Below, piece after piece: positions 1 to 11,243 of a DNA stretch of 64,000 nucleotides; position 1 is the first letter of the stretch, and each line of letters begins with the position of its first letter. The position numbers and the translations under genes were made by a program. Where the stretch lies: assembly GCA_047967505.1 (NCBI GenBank), contig CM106541.1. One strand, 5' to 3'. The DNA is from Dipteris shenzhenensis (taxonomy: Eukaryota > Polypodiophyta > Polypodiopsida > Gleicheniales). The notes beneath the pieces are model-generated. The model was given only the letters and a program-made list of their open reading frames with translations, was not told where the DNA came from and made no database searches.

Positions 1-540
1 CACGAGGAGATAGGGGAAGTGGGATGTGGGGGGAGGGAGGGGAGAGCTTGAATTAAATAAACGAGGGAGGGGGAGGGGCATTAAAGAGGGAGGGACGTAT
101 GACATTGGAAAAGGGGGGACCACTTATGAAGGGGATTAAAGAGGAAAGGGCATCCCAAAGGAAAATGGGGGATGAGGGAGGATGCCTCTCCTAGCAGTGG
201 TGGTTAATCTATTGATCTGTTGCATAGGAGGACAACCATAGTCAAGGATGAGACAGTCGATCAACAAGCTTACAATATTTTTGGTTTGGTGGATTGTAAG
301 ATCAACCTTTGCTTGATCCTTTCCTTAACTTTAATACACAATGTTTGGCCTTTTGAATTGTAAAGTTTGCATAGAACAAACAAGTTCCTTATAGCATATC
401 CCATATTTGGTTGTGACTATATGTGCATCATTTCCCCACCAAAGAAGGTGTTGGTTGCCTATACATCATCTTGGGGATATTGCAAGGACCTTAACCAAGA
501 AAATTTGCAACAATACTTTGAGAGGTACCAGCTAGTGATA
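1..540. other. Unassigned, purine-rich flank
   Basis: The first 200 bases are G/A-rich low-complexity sequence (runs of GGGA/GAGGG). The rest is AT-rich. A short reading frame beginning at 367 runs into the duplicated segment described next and ends with a hydrophobic stretch (about VSYGVLVACIVGINVICF), but I recognise no family and see no promoter or intron signals supporting a gene. Confidence 0.5.
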
Positions 541-544
541 ATCA

Positions 545-937
545 AGCACAAGCACTTGCTAGCGGTGTCGTATGGGGTTTTGGTGGCATGCATCGTGGGG
601 ATAAATGTGATATGCTTTATGGCATTGAACAAGTAGCGTTACCTATGTAAGATGGGTTGAGACATACCCTTGTAATTTAAACATATTTATATTTGAGTTG
701 TTAAAGATAGTGTGCAAGGCAATTCAAGTACATTAAGGTAAGCTTAGACTATGTGGTATTTATATAAGGTAGTGTAAACATATTTGACCCTAAGCACAAG
801 CATTGGCTAGTGGTGTCGTGTGGGGTTTTGGTGGCGTGCATCGTGGGGATAAACATGCTATATTTGTGGCATTGAACAAGTAGCGTCACCTATCTACGAT
901 GGGTTGAGGCATATCTTTGTAATGTAAACATATTTAT
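545..937. repeat. Two-copy direct duplication, ~146 bp unit
   Basis: Bases 545-690 recur at 792-937 with about 90 percent identity by eye. Both copies start at AGCACAAGCA and end at ACATATTTAT, with about 100 bases of unrelated AT-rich sequence between. The first copy overlaps a short open frame ending in ...GINVICFMALNK. The second copy has lost that frame. Function unknown. Confidence 0.8.
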
Positions 938-939
938 GA

Positions 940-2777
940 GTAGTGTTTGAAAATTCAATATTATGCTTTATGTCTTTCAATGCATTGGTTCTTACGAATT
1001 CATAGTAATCAACCGTGGGCATCATTAGCCCAAGCATGGATCATCTTGAGTTGTCCCTATGGGATTCCTAGCCCTTGGCAATATATTCTTCTTTCGGTGT
1101 TTCAACTGAAGATCAAGAAAACTGAGATACTTTCAAAGTTAATCCAAATTTAGAAGGTGAAATTCTAGGGATGCCATTGGAAGGGATTGAGGTGCCTATA
1201 TGGCGATGCAGCACTGGACAAGTCGTTATGGCTCACAAATTGGGCGCTAAAGGGAGGTCTTCTGTTCATCAACAGATTTTCCCAAGTAGTGAAAAACCTT
1301 TGTCTTAAAGGGATTGTCACAATTCGGGTGGAAGCCAGTGGCATTCATTGGACTTCATCTCATACAATAACTAGAAAAGCCTAAGGAACTTACAGATAAA
1401 GTTGTCCAAAGTAGAGTAGTCATCGCAAAGAGTTAATGATGTCTTTAAATACCCATGTGTTTTTTGTCTTTTTTCCTTAAGAGAAATATAATTAATTTGT
1501 CTTTTGAATTGAAAAATTTGGACACCTTCAAGTGCTCAAACAAGTTATGATGCATGCGAGTATGTGTGTGAGGGTATTGACATGGTTTCTTGCTATTATA
1601 TATGTAAAAAGGGTGGGGAAAAATAGGTCTAGAAAATGATCATGTGAAATATTGTTCAACTATGAGGCACTTTGTGAGGTCTCCTAAAGAAAGAAAAGAG
1701 AGGCTTGGATAACTTGGCACATGATAGGAGGCTCAAACACAGGTTTGACTTAAATGCATGTGGGCATGGGCATAAGGTAGAAGCGATGGGCAAGTTTCAT
1801 AAAGAAAGCAACTGGTGATTTGCTCCATAACTTGCAACAGTTAGCAGGCGACATGTCCATGCCTTTGTTAGAGTGTGCCATGCGTTCATGTGAACAAACT
1901 GTTGTGCACGAGTGGTTGTATTAGTGGCATGCAGGTGCATCATCACACATGCAATCTGATCTAGATGTCAGAGAGAGCAGCAAAACCCAGAATCTAAATC
2001 TGCGATTGCTGTCCTAAGGTGTTCATGTTAACTTGCTATCCAACTCTCTTGAGTGAAATAGGAGCACATTCCACTCACACATTCGCCATATAGAGTCACA
2101 CACGACATTATCGCATATAAAACCCCATAAACCCCGACCCAAGATGCTTAGTGCTTGTCCATGGGCAGGCCAAAAATCGAAATGTGATTGTTCCAAGTCT
2201 ACATCAGTGGCAGGTTCACTTGCAGCTTCACTTGCTTGGCAATCCGAAATGCGAGCTCACCACAGCTTCTCCATCAGCAGGTTCGGCTTGCAAGGTACAT
2301 ATACATAGCAATAGCATCAGGGTTTTGGTTGTTTTCTTCATTGCTGCTGTCGCTGCTCGCTTTCCCCTCGAGCTCATGGATTCCATGGGTTTGATTTTTA
2401 TAGTTTTCCCTCTCTGTGCTCTCTTTCCCCCCCAAAAGAACCTCTTAGGATTGATTCCCACAGAAACGACATTCAACTGATAGCGTGCATGTGTATTCCC
2501 TTCTTGGTTTGCGCTGTATGTGCTTTGTTTGTTCTTTTGCCCCTTCCTGCTGCTTTAACCGGTCTCTAAGGGATCTTATTGACTTCCAGACATGGTACTC
2601 TCAACTCCAACCGGCGCTCCAGCCCCTTTTGCATATGGCTGACCCCAAAAATAGTCACCTGGAACGAGACGCTGCTTTCCTTTTCACGCACACGGAGTAG
2701 TGGCAATGCTTGACCTCGGCTTAGCTTGGTTTGGGAGCATGGTGCTCACAGAATATTGAATATGATGGTAAAAATTC
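940..2777. other. Unassigned region upstream of the PPR gene
   Basis: Only short open frames are present (947-1153, 1187-1384, 2151-2480), none with a recognisable domain. The last 600 bases before the PPR start are mixed-composition and likely hold its promoter and 5' leader. A clear TATA box cannot be singled out. Confidence 0.4.
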
Positions 2778-4979
2778 ATGAGGAGGCTTTCTATGGTGCG
2801 TACAAGATTTGGGCAAAAGCTTTCTCCTTCATCACTTAGGTGCTGCTTCGTGGACAGGGAGCTTTCCTTGGCATCGAATCAAGGGTGCATCCATTCAGAT
2901 GCTCTTCGTGTGTCGCAGGTTTCGACTGATCCTTTGTCTCGTACAAAGCTTTTGCTAAGGTCCGAATCATTTCCTTCATGGGCAAAGAGTATGAGCATCT
3001 CACCAGGGCTCGATTGCAGCCACGTGCTTTGGGGATCCTCAAACTCTGAATCCAAATATTGGAGCTGTGACTTGAATCAGTTTTTCGAGAGGTTACAGAT
3101 TATCAGAGAAATTCACAGGGTGCTCAACGATGCGCCTTGGAGTTTAGAGGTTCAAGAGAGATTGAAGAAAATGAATATGGTTTTTAATGGTGAGGTTGTT
3201 TCTCAAGTGCTGAGGAGTGGCATACCGCCTACAACAGCACTGTGCTTTTTTAATTGGCTCAAAGATGAGCAGGCTTTTGATCACAACTTTTACACGTACG
3301 ACAGTATGATTAGGGTCCTTAGAGATTCTGGCCTCACTGATGAAATGTCAGTGCTTATTGAGGAATATCGACTGACTAAGCTGGGGCAAGATTCTGCGTA
3401 CTTTCATAACCTTATTCGGTGGTATGGGAAAACAAATAATCTAGAAGGAGCGCTAAAAATGTGGAATCAAATACAAGAGTCTCACATTAAACCAGGAATG
3501 GGGTCATATAACACCATGATCGATTTATTAGCAAAACACACGCGTTACCATGAAGCTGTGCTTTTGTATTATGAGATGGTGAATGCAGGGTGTGCCCTTA
3601 GTGCTTCCACTTACACGATCCTCATAAAACATCTTGTAATAGTCGGGAAACTTGAAGTTGCACATATGGTCTTCAGGAGGCTACCACTGCTGAAAGTCAG
3701 GCAAACAGCTCTAATGTTTGCCATCCTTATATCTGCATCTGCTTCAACTCACAGCCATGAACAGGTGAGACATTTATGCCTTGAAGTCCGAGACGCAGGT
3801 GTGAAACCTACTAGGCAAGTGCTATCATTTCTCCAGGCTCTTGTCAAGTCAGGAAAATCCACAGAAGCAGAATCAGTTGCTCAAGGATTTTGGCCTGAAC
3901 TCTCTGTAGAAGAGAGAATGTCCATGTTTTTACATTTTGAAGCGGCTGAATCGCTTGAAAATGATGAAGATGATTGTGGCACTGAGGTCTCTGAGGAGCA
4001 TGAGTACAGTGAAGTTGTGCAATCTTTTAATAGTTCCAGGTCAAAAGCAGGTCACGATGCTTGTATAAATGTGTATGCTTTTGCAAATGCCCTTAGAAGA
4101 TGGACTTCAAATACTGTTTCCTGTCTTGAGGCTGCCCAGATGGATTGGACAAGCCAACTGGTTTTTAAGGTTCTTTGTCGTATTAAAAAGGCAGATGTTG
4201 CATGGAAATTTTTCAATTGGGTACAACATCAGCCAAACTTCAAGCCTACATCTCCAATAGTTTCCAGAATGTCAGTCATACTTGCAGTAAATCGGGATAT
4301 ACCAGCTTTACAGAAACTTTTTGGAAAAGTGAAACAAGGTAGTGTACGTTTGTCTGTGAACATAATTACGGCAGCTATAAAGGCCTATGGAATGGTGGGA
4401 AATTCTGATGCTGCCATGGAATTGTTCAGTAGGATTAAAGAGTTTGGTTCAGAACCCAACGTAGAGGCTTATGCCAACCTAATTCATGCACTTGTGAAGC
4501 AAGGTCGTTGTTTGAAAGCCAGAGAGTATTTTGAACAAATGCAACAAGCAGGCTTGAGGCCTGTTGCCAAAATATATGTGATGCTGATTGAGTGCTTTGG
4601 GTTGGCAGGTAGACTAGATGTTGCATGTTCAATATTTGGGTTACTTCCAGATACTGGTTTGAAAGCCGATGTGGACGTGTACACTGCAATCATCAAAGTG
4701 TACTTCTGGAGTCAGAAACCGGATATGGCCTTGAAAGTTTTTGAAGACTGTAGAGCAGCTGGTGTAGAACCAAGTGGTGACTTAATTGATACTGTGTCGA
4801 AAGGCCTACGCTTATTAAACAGGCGTAAGGAGGCACAGACACTTGAGAGGGAACATTTTGAAAAAGTTGCCATGAACAAACTTTGGCATCACTCTGAGAA
4901 TCTGATGCTAATCTACGATCTTTTGGACAAGAACCTTGTCGAAAAGAAAGCTATTTTACTATCCACAAGTGGTGGTTAA
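2778..4979 (+). CDS. P-class pentatricopeptide repeat protein, single exon
   Basis: A 733-residue uninterrupted frame. PPR proteins bind RNA in mitochondria or plastids and act in splicing, stability or translation. Helical-repeat signatures are visible in two blocks: about residues 170-330 (YDSMIRVLRDSG, YNTMIDLLAKH, YTILIKHLVIVGKLEVA) and about 540-690 (IKAYGMVGNSDAAMELF, YANLIHALVKQGRCLKA, YVMLIECFGLAGRLDVA, YTAIIKVYFWSQKPDMA). An acidic, repeat-poor linker (about 390-430) lies between them. No E, DYW or SMR tail is seen, so this is the P class. The start is the first in-frame ATG after a TAA at 2769. The basic, Ser/Arg-rich N-terminus fits an organelle presequence. Lack of introns is usual for plant PPR genes. 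Target RNA and orthologue are unknown. Confidence 0.93.
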   Translation: MRRLSMVRTRFGQKLSPSSLRCCFVDRELSLASNQGCIHSDALRVSQVSTDPLSRTKLLLRSESFPSWAKSMSISPGLDCSHVLWGSSNSESKYWSCDLNQFFERLQIIREIHRVLNDAPWSLEVQERLKKMNMVFNGEVVSQVLRSGIPPTTALCFFNWLKDEQAFDHNFYTYDSMIRVLRDSGLTDEMSVLIEEYRLTKLGQDSAYFHNLIRWYGKTNNLEGALKMWNQIQESHIKPGMGSYNTMIDLLAKHTRYHEAVLLYYEMVNAGCALSASTYTILIKHLVIVGKLEVAHMVFRRLPLLKVRQTALMFAILISASASTHSHEQVRHLCLEVRDAGVKPTRQVLSFLQALVKSGKSTEAESVAQGFWPELSVEERMSMFLHFEAAESLENDEDDCGTEVSEEHEYSEVVQSFNSSRSKAGHDACINVYAFANALRRWTSNTVSCLEAAQMDWTSQLVFKVLCRIKKADVAWKFFNWVQHQPNFKPTSPIVSRMSVILAVNRDIPALQKLFGKVKQGSVRLSVNIITAAIKAYGMVGNSDAAMELFSRIKEFGSEPNVEAYANLIHALVKQGRCLKAREYFEQMQQAGLRPVAKIYVMLIECFGLAGRLDVACSIFGLLPDTGLKADVDVYTAIIKVYFWSQKPDMALKVFEDCRAAGVEPSGDLIDTVSKGLRLLNRRKEAQTLEREHFEKVAMNKLWHHSENLMLIYDLLDKNLVEKKAILLSTSGG

Positions 4980-5862
4980 TGATTTCTAATTGTGTTCGTA
5001 CGTCTTGCCTTCTTGATGAGTGTGTATAATGGTCAAGCATTACTCTGGCATGTATTGCTGGTGCTGAGTGGTTTTTGTGTTGTGCGCCAAAAGGTGCCAT
5101 TGTATGTGCAGAGCTTTTGCATGAGAGACAAGAGCAATACCACTGTTGCCCTGCTTTTTCATGTGTGTGTGTGTGTGAGTGCACGCGCGCGCATGTGTAT
5201 AATTTGTGCATGTACACGTTTGACCATGTGCATGCACGAGAGAGGGAGAGAGATAGACAGAGAGAGAGAGAGAGATGTTTATATCAATGGAGTGACATGT
5301 TTTGCTGATCCTGTGAGCTCTACAGACCTTGGTCCAGGTGTTGATGTCATGATTACATAGAAGCAATGCAACTAGCTTCATTGATAAGCTATAACTGCAT
5401 TAGTAGCTGACTGTATCCTGTGGCCTAGACCTGGAAAGGAAATCTGCTTCTACATTGCTACATACTTGCCTGTGTGACGTCTATGGGCAATGTTAGAGTA
5501 GCAAGTTCCTGCTATTCGATGATGGATCTTATGGCTTTCAACCTTCTGGATGACTATCGTGACATTAAACTGCACTATTTGTTCTCTCTTTAAAAGGATG
5601 AATTGTAGGATTCATCTACATGTATAAAATACATACATACACGTGTAGGTATAACTGTTGGTGTGCAATGTTTGTAAGAGGTACAGTGCTGAACACAAGT
5701 TGCTGGGAGTCTTGCAGTTTTCATCAAATTGCTCCAACTTCATCTCAGCTCACATAAAGACCTACAAGGTGGTAGATAAGGCCTTAAAATTTTATGTGCT
5801 AGCAAATTGTCCGAGCTAGATTGTACAAATTATGAAAGGGAAGCCTCCATCTAAGTGTTGAT
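4980..5862. other. 3' flank of the PPR gene with microsatellites
   Basis: No gene is recognisable. Bases 5162-5276 contain a GT run, a CGCG/CATG-rich stretch and a GA run, which create spurious Cys/Arg-rich frames on both strands. The rest is ordinary AT-rich sequence. Confidence 0.5.
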
Positions 5863-6081
5863 TTGGATGCCTCAAAAGATGAGAACTATGTTTCTAGGTG
5901 GCTGGGCTTTATCAGCACTCTTATCATCATAATGCCACCTATAACATTTGCTACAGCTTCTAATGATTTATGGGATACTTTGAAGAGACTTTATGAGGCA
6001 ACAATAGCACAGGGGAATCGTGCTTCCCCTAGGTTTCCCTATGCATGCACACGGATCTACTTCCAGCAGAAGGGTGACTAA
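5863..6081 (+). pseudogene. Possible copia gag scrap
   Basis: A 72-codon frame carries WLGFISTLI...PPITFATASNDLWDTLKRLYEA, which resembles the UBN2-type segment of plant Ty1/copia gag (a Trp-x-x-Leu followed by aromatic and basic residues). There is no flanking pol sequence or LTR, so if the match is real it is an old fragment. A chance resemblance cannot be excluded. Confidence 0.3.
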
Positions 6082-9043
6082 AGTTGTAAGGTCTCCAGAA
6101 TCTCTGCTCAAAGCCTCACACAAAAATTAATTTACAGCAAGAAATCATGATCAATAAAAGAAACTTAATTTTAGGGTAAAATTCTTAGGGGAAGGGATGG
6201 TTGTAATAAAGAGGACAGATTATAATAACTTATTGGGGTTTATAGCTATGGTGGTGAAGAGTGGTGGGAGGGGTGGTGGTGTTTTTGTGGGCTGGGAGGG
6301 AGGGTGTGTGAAGAGGGGCAATTATGGGTGCCCCTTGTGTGTTGCATAGGGGGGTAATAGAGGGGGAAGGAGGTATGGAGAGAAAGAGAGGGGGAGGAGC
6401 TAGGGCCCCTCACCTATTGTGTGCGCAACAAGTGGGTGCATTTGGGGGGGGAGAGACAATGTGAGGGGGGAAGAGATTAGAGAGAGGGGGCGAGTACAGT
6501 CGAGAGAGAGAGGCTCACATACATACATACATACAAGTGTGCATGTATAGATACATACATATACAGAAACACACCACAATAGGTGCAAGGTATCATTTTC
6601 AAAATTTATAAAGTATATCAAAATGAGAGCTACAATGATTGCTCTTCCTTTGCTAACATAGAAAACATCTTAGAAATGATTGTGACATACACTTTTTCTA
6701 TCTTGAATTCTTTTGTCACTTTGTTACGGAATTGTATTTCCAATATTTCTTGCTATGGAAATTATTTTATTTTAGTGAAGTGTGACTATGGCAAAGTATT
6801 CCATGGGAGCGCACCGGACGCAGCGGGGGTCCTAGTGGATGCTTTGTGGGATTTTAGTTGGGGACGCCTAACTACCCGTGTTTTGCCAGGCTGGATGGTT
6901 AGTATTATGGGTGATTCCATGTTAATACTAATGTCGCTAGTGTTACTGGTGTTATTGCAATTGATCCCAAGGTGTATTTTGATGTCTATATCAAGCGTAC
7001 AATTGTGTTGGGATTAGTTAGTGTGATGATTCATAAATTGATTGTAATAACTAACACAATTGGTGGCTTGAGTACAGATGATGAGTTAGATAACGAGGAA
7101 TGGAGATGGTGAAGGTGATTTGGATTGATCGAAGTATCTAATGGTTGTCAAAGGCCATGGGTCATATTGTAAAGTAATGGATTTTTAAGCCATGGGCTAA
7201 TTTATTTTATTAATTGTGGGATGAGGGCATATCAAGCCTTGTGATATTTTAAGCTCGTGGAGCTATGTTGAGCAATCCCTCTGATTATGGACAAGGGATG
7301 CTTTTGGATGTACTATTATTGGCTCTTTGCTTTTTTTGGAATTACAATTATAAATACTCTAGATGGGAAGCAAGAGCCACTATCTAGGGGGGGCAGATTG
7401 GACCCCATGCAGTGTCTCTCTCTCTTTCTCTTCTCTCCCCTACTTGTTTCCTAGTTCTTGGTTTCTATGGTTTTTGGTAAATCTTGAATTTGTGACCATG
7501 TTTGATTTTAGTTTTCGTAACACACTTATCCTTCTAAAATGATGCAACAACCCATATACATTGACGCTGAACGATAGCCATGACAATCACAATGTTTTGT
7601 AGAAGTGAGCAACAATAATGGCTGCTTCAGTAGGCAATAACCTATGTGATTCCTTGCAATCTTCTTGATACTATCCTACTATAAGGACTTAAGATTTAGT
7701 TCTAATGTTTTTATCAAGGCTGGAGGGAAAGCAGGCCAGTATTTGTTAACCTCTAGTTAACAACAAGAAACTCCAGTTGAGTTCCAACTCGGCATAGAGG
7801 ACCTCGGGCAGAGTTCAGACAATAGATTTTCTCTATACCTTTCTCTAGGGTAGTGGGACTAGGGTAGTGGGACTCCACAAATCATGCAATAATGAAAGCT
7901 ATAGTTAGCAACGGCCAATCATAGAGTGTAGTCTAGCCAGTTAGGGAAAGAACATGATTAGAAGGTGACAAGTTTGATTGTCCTCATTCAGGCCATGCGC
8001 TTGCCTACATAGGTGGGGAGAATTCAAACTTACTCGATTGATAGTGAGATATGAGTGAGTACACAAGTCCTAGTGAGTCTAGCAAAAAAAGGTTACTAGC
8101 TCATAGAGCTTCAAGCCTTAGTTGAGGTGAGTGAAGGTGTGCAAGAGCTATAAGATACTAAAATCCGTTCTAACTTCAATAATATTGACATTCCTTGGAT
8201 TGGTATTCTATTATCTTTCTGCTTAAGTGTGCAAGAAGTGTCTCCATACAGTTCACCCACTCGACACATTATCCTGTTATGTTAGTTTATATGTTGGCGT
8301 CTGTTCCTCAACACCTCATTTCTAGTAGAAGCCTTGCACAACAACCTGGGGACTACAAGAGAGGGCATCTTCTACCAATGTGCACTCACAAACCGAGCTC
8401 AGGCACATGGGTATTTAGTCAACTCAAGAAACATGAAAAAGACCAACATTTGGCAATCCTAGTGGGGAGAGATGTGTTGAAAGTATAGAGTGGGGATTTG
8501 AGCGGAATGAGAATAGGCATTTTTAAGAATTAAGTGCACATATTTTCATAGTAGGATTTGGCTGGGGAGAGCTGTGTTAAGGATATCAAGTGGGAATTTG
8601 CGCAGAATTAGAATTGAGTAGGCATTTTAAGAACCAAGTGCATAAGTTTTCATAGTAGAAGCTTATGCTAATCTGAGCAAAGCTTCAATAGCTACTCCCT
8701 TTAGTAGGATATTACAAACGATTTCACCTAGGACGCCTGAGGACTTCAACATCTTGCAAACCTATGACTTCAACATCTTGCAAACCTATCTGATTACTGG
8801 GAATTATTCTCAAGCAGCCCTTCGTATCATTCACACGATACAAAAATTTTGATACATGCTTGGTGAGGAGAGAGAGATATGTGGCGAGGAGAGAAGACTA
8901 CTTGCATATAAGACAAAAAGGTTGGCAGAATATGGAAGAGCAAGAAAATGCCATGAATTCTAAGCCACTAAGAGATGATCAATGGAACTATGAGGATGAT
9001 TCAAAAGGCCGCTTGCAAAGACAAGCATGAGGTAGATGATAGC
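6082..9043. other. Unassigned, gene-poor
   Basis: Bases 6240-6520 are G-rich low complexity with a CATA microsatellite near 6520-6560. A 144-codon frame at 6583-7017 shows no known domain. At about 7340-7440 an AATTACAATTATAAATACTC stretch precedes a CT-rich leader-like tract, which could be a promoter or old LTR fragment but is unsupported. Bases 8460-8566 are repeated in diverged form at 8567-8665. A 24-bp unit (GACTTCAACATCTTGCAAAC...) is doubled at 8745-8792. Confidence 0.4.
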
Positions 9044-10130
9044 CAGTTACTTTTTGAATTACGACATTTTTTATTCAAAATGTGAAAATGTAAAAATTCT
9101 GTTTTTTAAAATCATCTTTGAAAAAAAAGAGATTAAAGTTATTTTTTAAATTAGAGCTATTTTTAATTAAAGAAAAAAACGTTTAAATTTTAGTTCATAG
9201 GAATAATTATAAAATATTTTTAAATTTGAAATGCATTTTAAAGTTTTTTTTAAATTTTTGAATTACGACATTTTTAATTCAAAATGTGAAAATGTAAAAA
9301 TTCTGTTTTTTAAAATCATCTTTGAAAAAAAAGAGATTAAAGTTATTTTTTAAAAAAACGTTTAAATTTTAGTTCATAGGAATAATTATAAAATATTTCA
9401 AATTTCAAATGCATTTTAAATTTTTATTTAAAATGTGAAAATGTAAAAATTAGGTTTTTAAAAATCATCTTTGGAAAAAAAGAGATCAAAGTTATTTTTT
9501 TAAATTAGAGCTATTTTTATTGAAATAAAAAACGTTTAAATCTTAGTTTATAGGAATAATTATAAAATATTTTTAAAATTGAAATGCATTTTAAAGTTTT
9601 TTTAAATTATTTTTGGAATTACGTAATTATTTATTTAAAATGTGAAAATGTAAATATTTTGTTTTTAAAATCATCTTTTAAAAAAAAGAGATTAAAGTTA
9701 TTTTTTAAATTAGTGCTATTTTTATTTAAATAAAGAAACGTTTAAATTTTAGTTTATAGGAATAATTATAAAATATTTCTAAATTTGAAATGCATTTTAA
9801 AGTTTTTTAAATTATTTTTAGAATTACGTACTTTTTTATTTAAAGCCTGAAAATGTATATATTTTGTTTTTTGAAATCATATTTTAAAAAAAAGAGATTA
9901 AAGATATTTTTTAAATTAGTGTTATTTATATTTAAATAAAAAACGTTTAAATTTTATTTTTAAAAATGATCTTAAAAAAAAAAGAAAATAAGAGTTTAAG
10001 TTTGTATTTAAATGTCAAAAAGTATATAATTTGTTTTTTAAAATAATCTATTTAAAAAAATTTATAATTGAAGTTTACAAATTACTGAAGTTTTGAATTT
10101 AATATAACGTTTAAATTTTGTTTTTAGAAA
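9044..10130. repeat. AT-rich tandem array, ~165-205 bp units
   Basis: About five diverged units repeat the landmarks GAATTACGACATTTTT, AAATGTGAAAATGTAAA, AAAAAAGAGATTAAAG, AACGTTTAAATTTTAG and AATAATTATAAAATATTT. Full units start near 9052 and 9255. Later starts fall near 9425 (shortened unit), 9612 and 9818. Decay increases to the right, and degenerate traces reach about 10330. No coding capacity. Confidence 0.85.
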
Positions 10131-11243
10131 TCATGTATCAAGAACAAGAAAATAAGAATTTTGTGAAAATAAGAAAATCATGTATTAAAAACAAGAAAAC
10201 AAGAAAACAAGAACATGAAAAAGAGAGATTAAAGTAGGTTTTATGCTATTTTTGAAATTGGTGCTATTGTTATTTAAATAAAAAAACGTTTAAATTTTAG
10301 TCTTCAAAACCATCTTTTAAAAAATCATCTTTTATGTGGAATATTATAGATTATATAGTTGGTTAAGAGTTGTTTCATAATTTAGGTAGAGTAAGTAGGC
10401 TGTATAAAACACCACATGGGCATTATCCCTAAAACACCACACCACATGGGCAAAGACCCCAACACTAGAGTGGTTAGATGCATAAGCATATGGCTAATTG
10501 GATCTTGTAAATGCACCAGCGCATCAAAAACACATACGTAATTTATGATTGTCCAAAGGTCTCCTCTCTCCCCAAGCATGGGAACCAAGTAATGATCTAT
10601 AGGAATGGCCACTAGTTGAGGTGGATTGCCCAACCAAAATAGATAATATTGAAAAGGCTTAATTATATTCTCAAAGTTCTCGCTTTAAAAGGTCTGTAGT
10701 GTCAACCCGCTCTCTTTTTTAATGTGTAGTCCGAGAAATACTAGATGTGCCTTGCTTGTGTATCGTTCAAAGTAATGTATTAGGTATCCTTCTATCTCCT
10801 CCATATCTATTGAAAACCCAAGGCAGTAAAGCATTCAAAGAAGGTCTTATTAACCAAACCTCTCCACTATCTGTCCTTAGTATAGGGGCCATAAGTGGAC
10901 AATGTGGTCCTTACACCACATGTGGAAAAGTTTCATATTGGATAAAAAGTGAAAAAAGGGAAACATATAAGGGAAAAATATTTGAGACATCTAAGTTTAA
11001 AAATGCAACAACTAGAGTTTGAAAAAATTTTAATCAAAATTAAGAATTTTTAATAATATTGACTTTGATAAACATAATATTGAGCCACACATTTGGCCCA
11101 TCTACCGGTAGGTGCATAGGATGATCCCAACGACATCCTACCTCATCAAGGAGTACGTACAAATAGTTTTCATTACGTAAATAGATTATAAGTCATATTG
11201 AATAGAATATTATTTTCATTACCCAAATAGAATATTAATTTCC
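10131..11243. other. Unassigned region before the RING gene
   Basis: It includes degenerate AT repeats up to about 10330 and two short frames (10382-10633 minus, 10747-11022 plus) that I do not recognise. It may contain upstream exons of the RING-H2 gene, since a splice-acceptor-like pyrimidine tract ending in CAG lies near 11250-11269, but I cannot place them. Confidence 0.35.

Noticed and set aside
6583-7017. Hydrophobic 144-codon frame as a possible membrane protein
   Set aside because: The composition is what AT-rich DNA yields, no conserved motif is visible, and there are no supporting gene signals.
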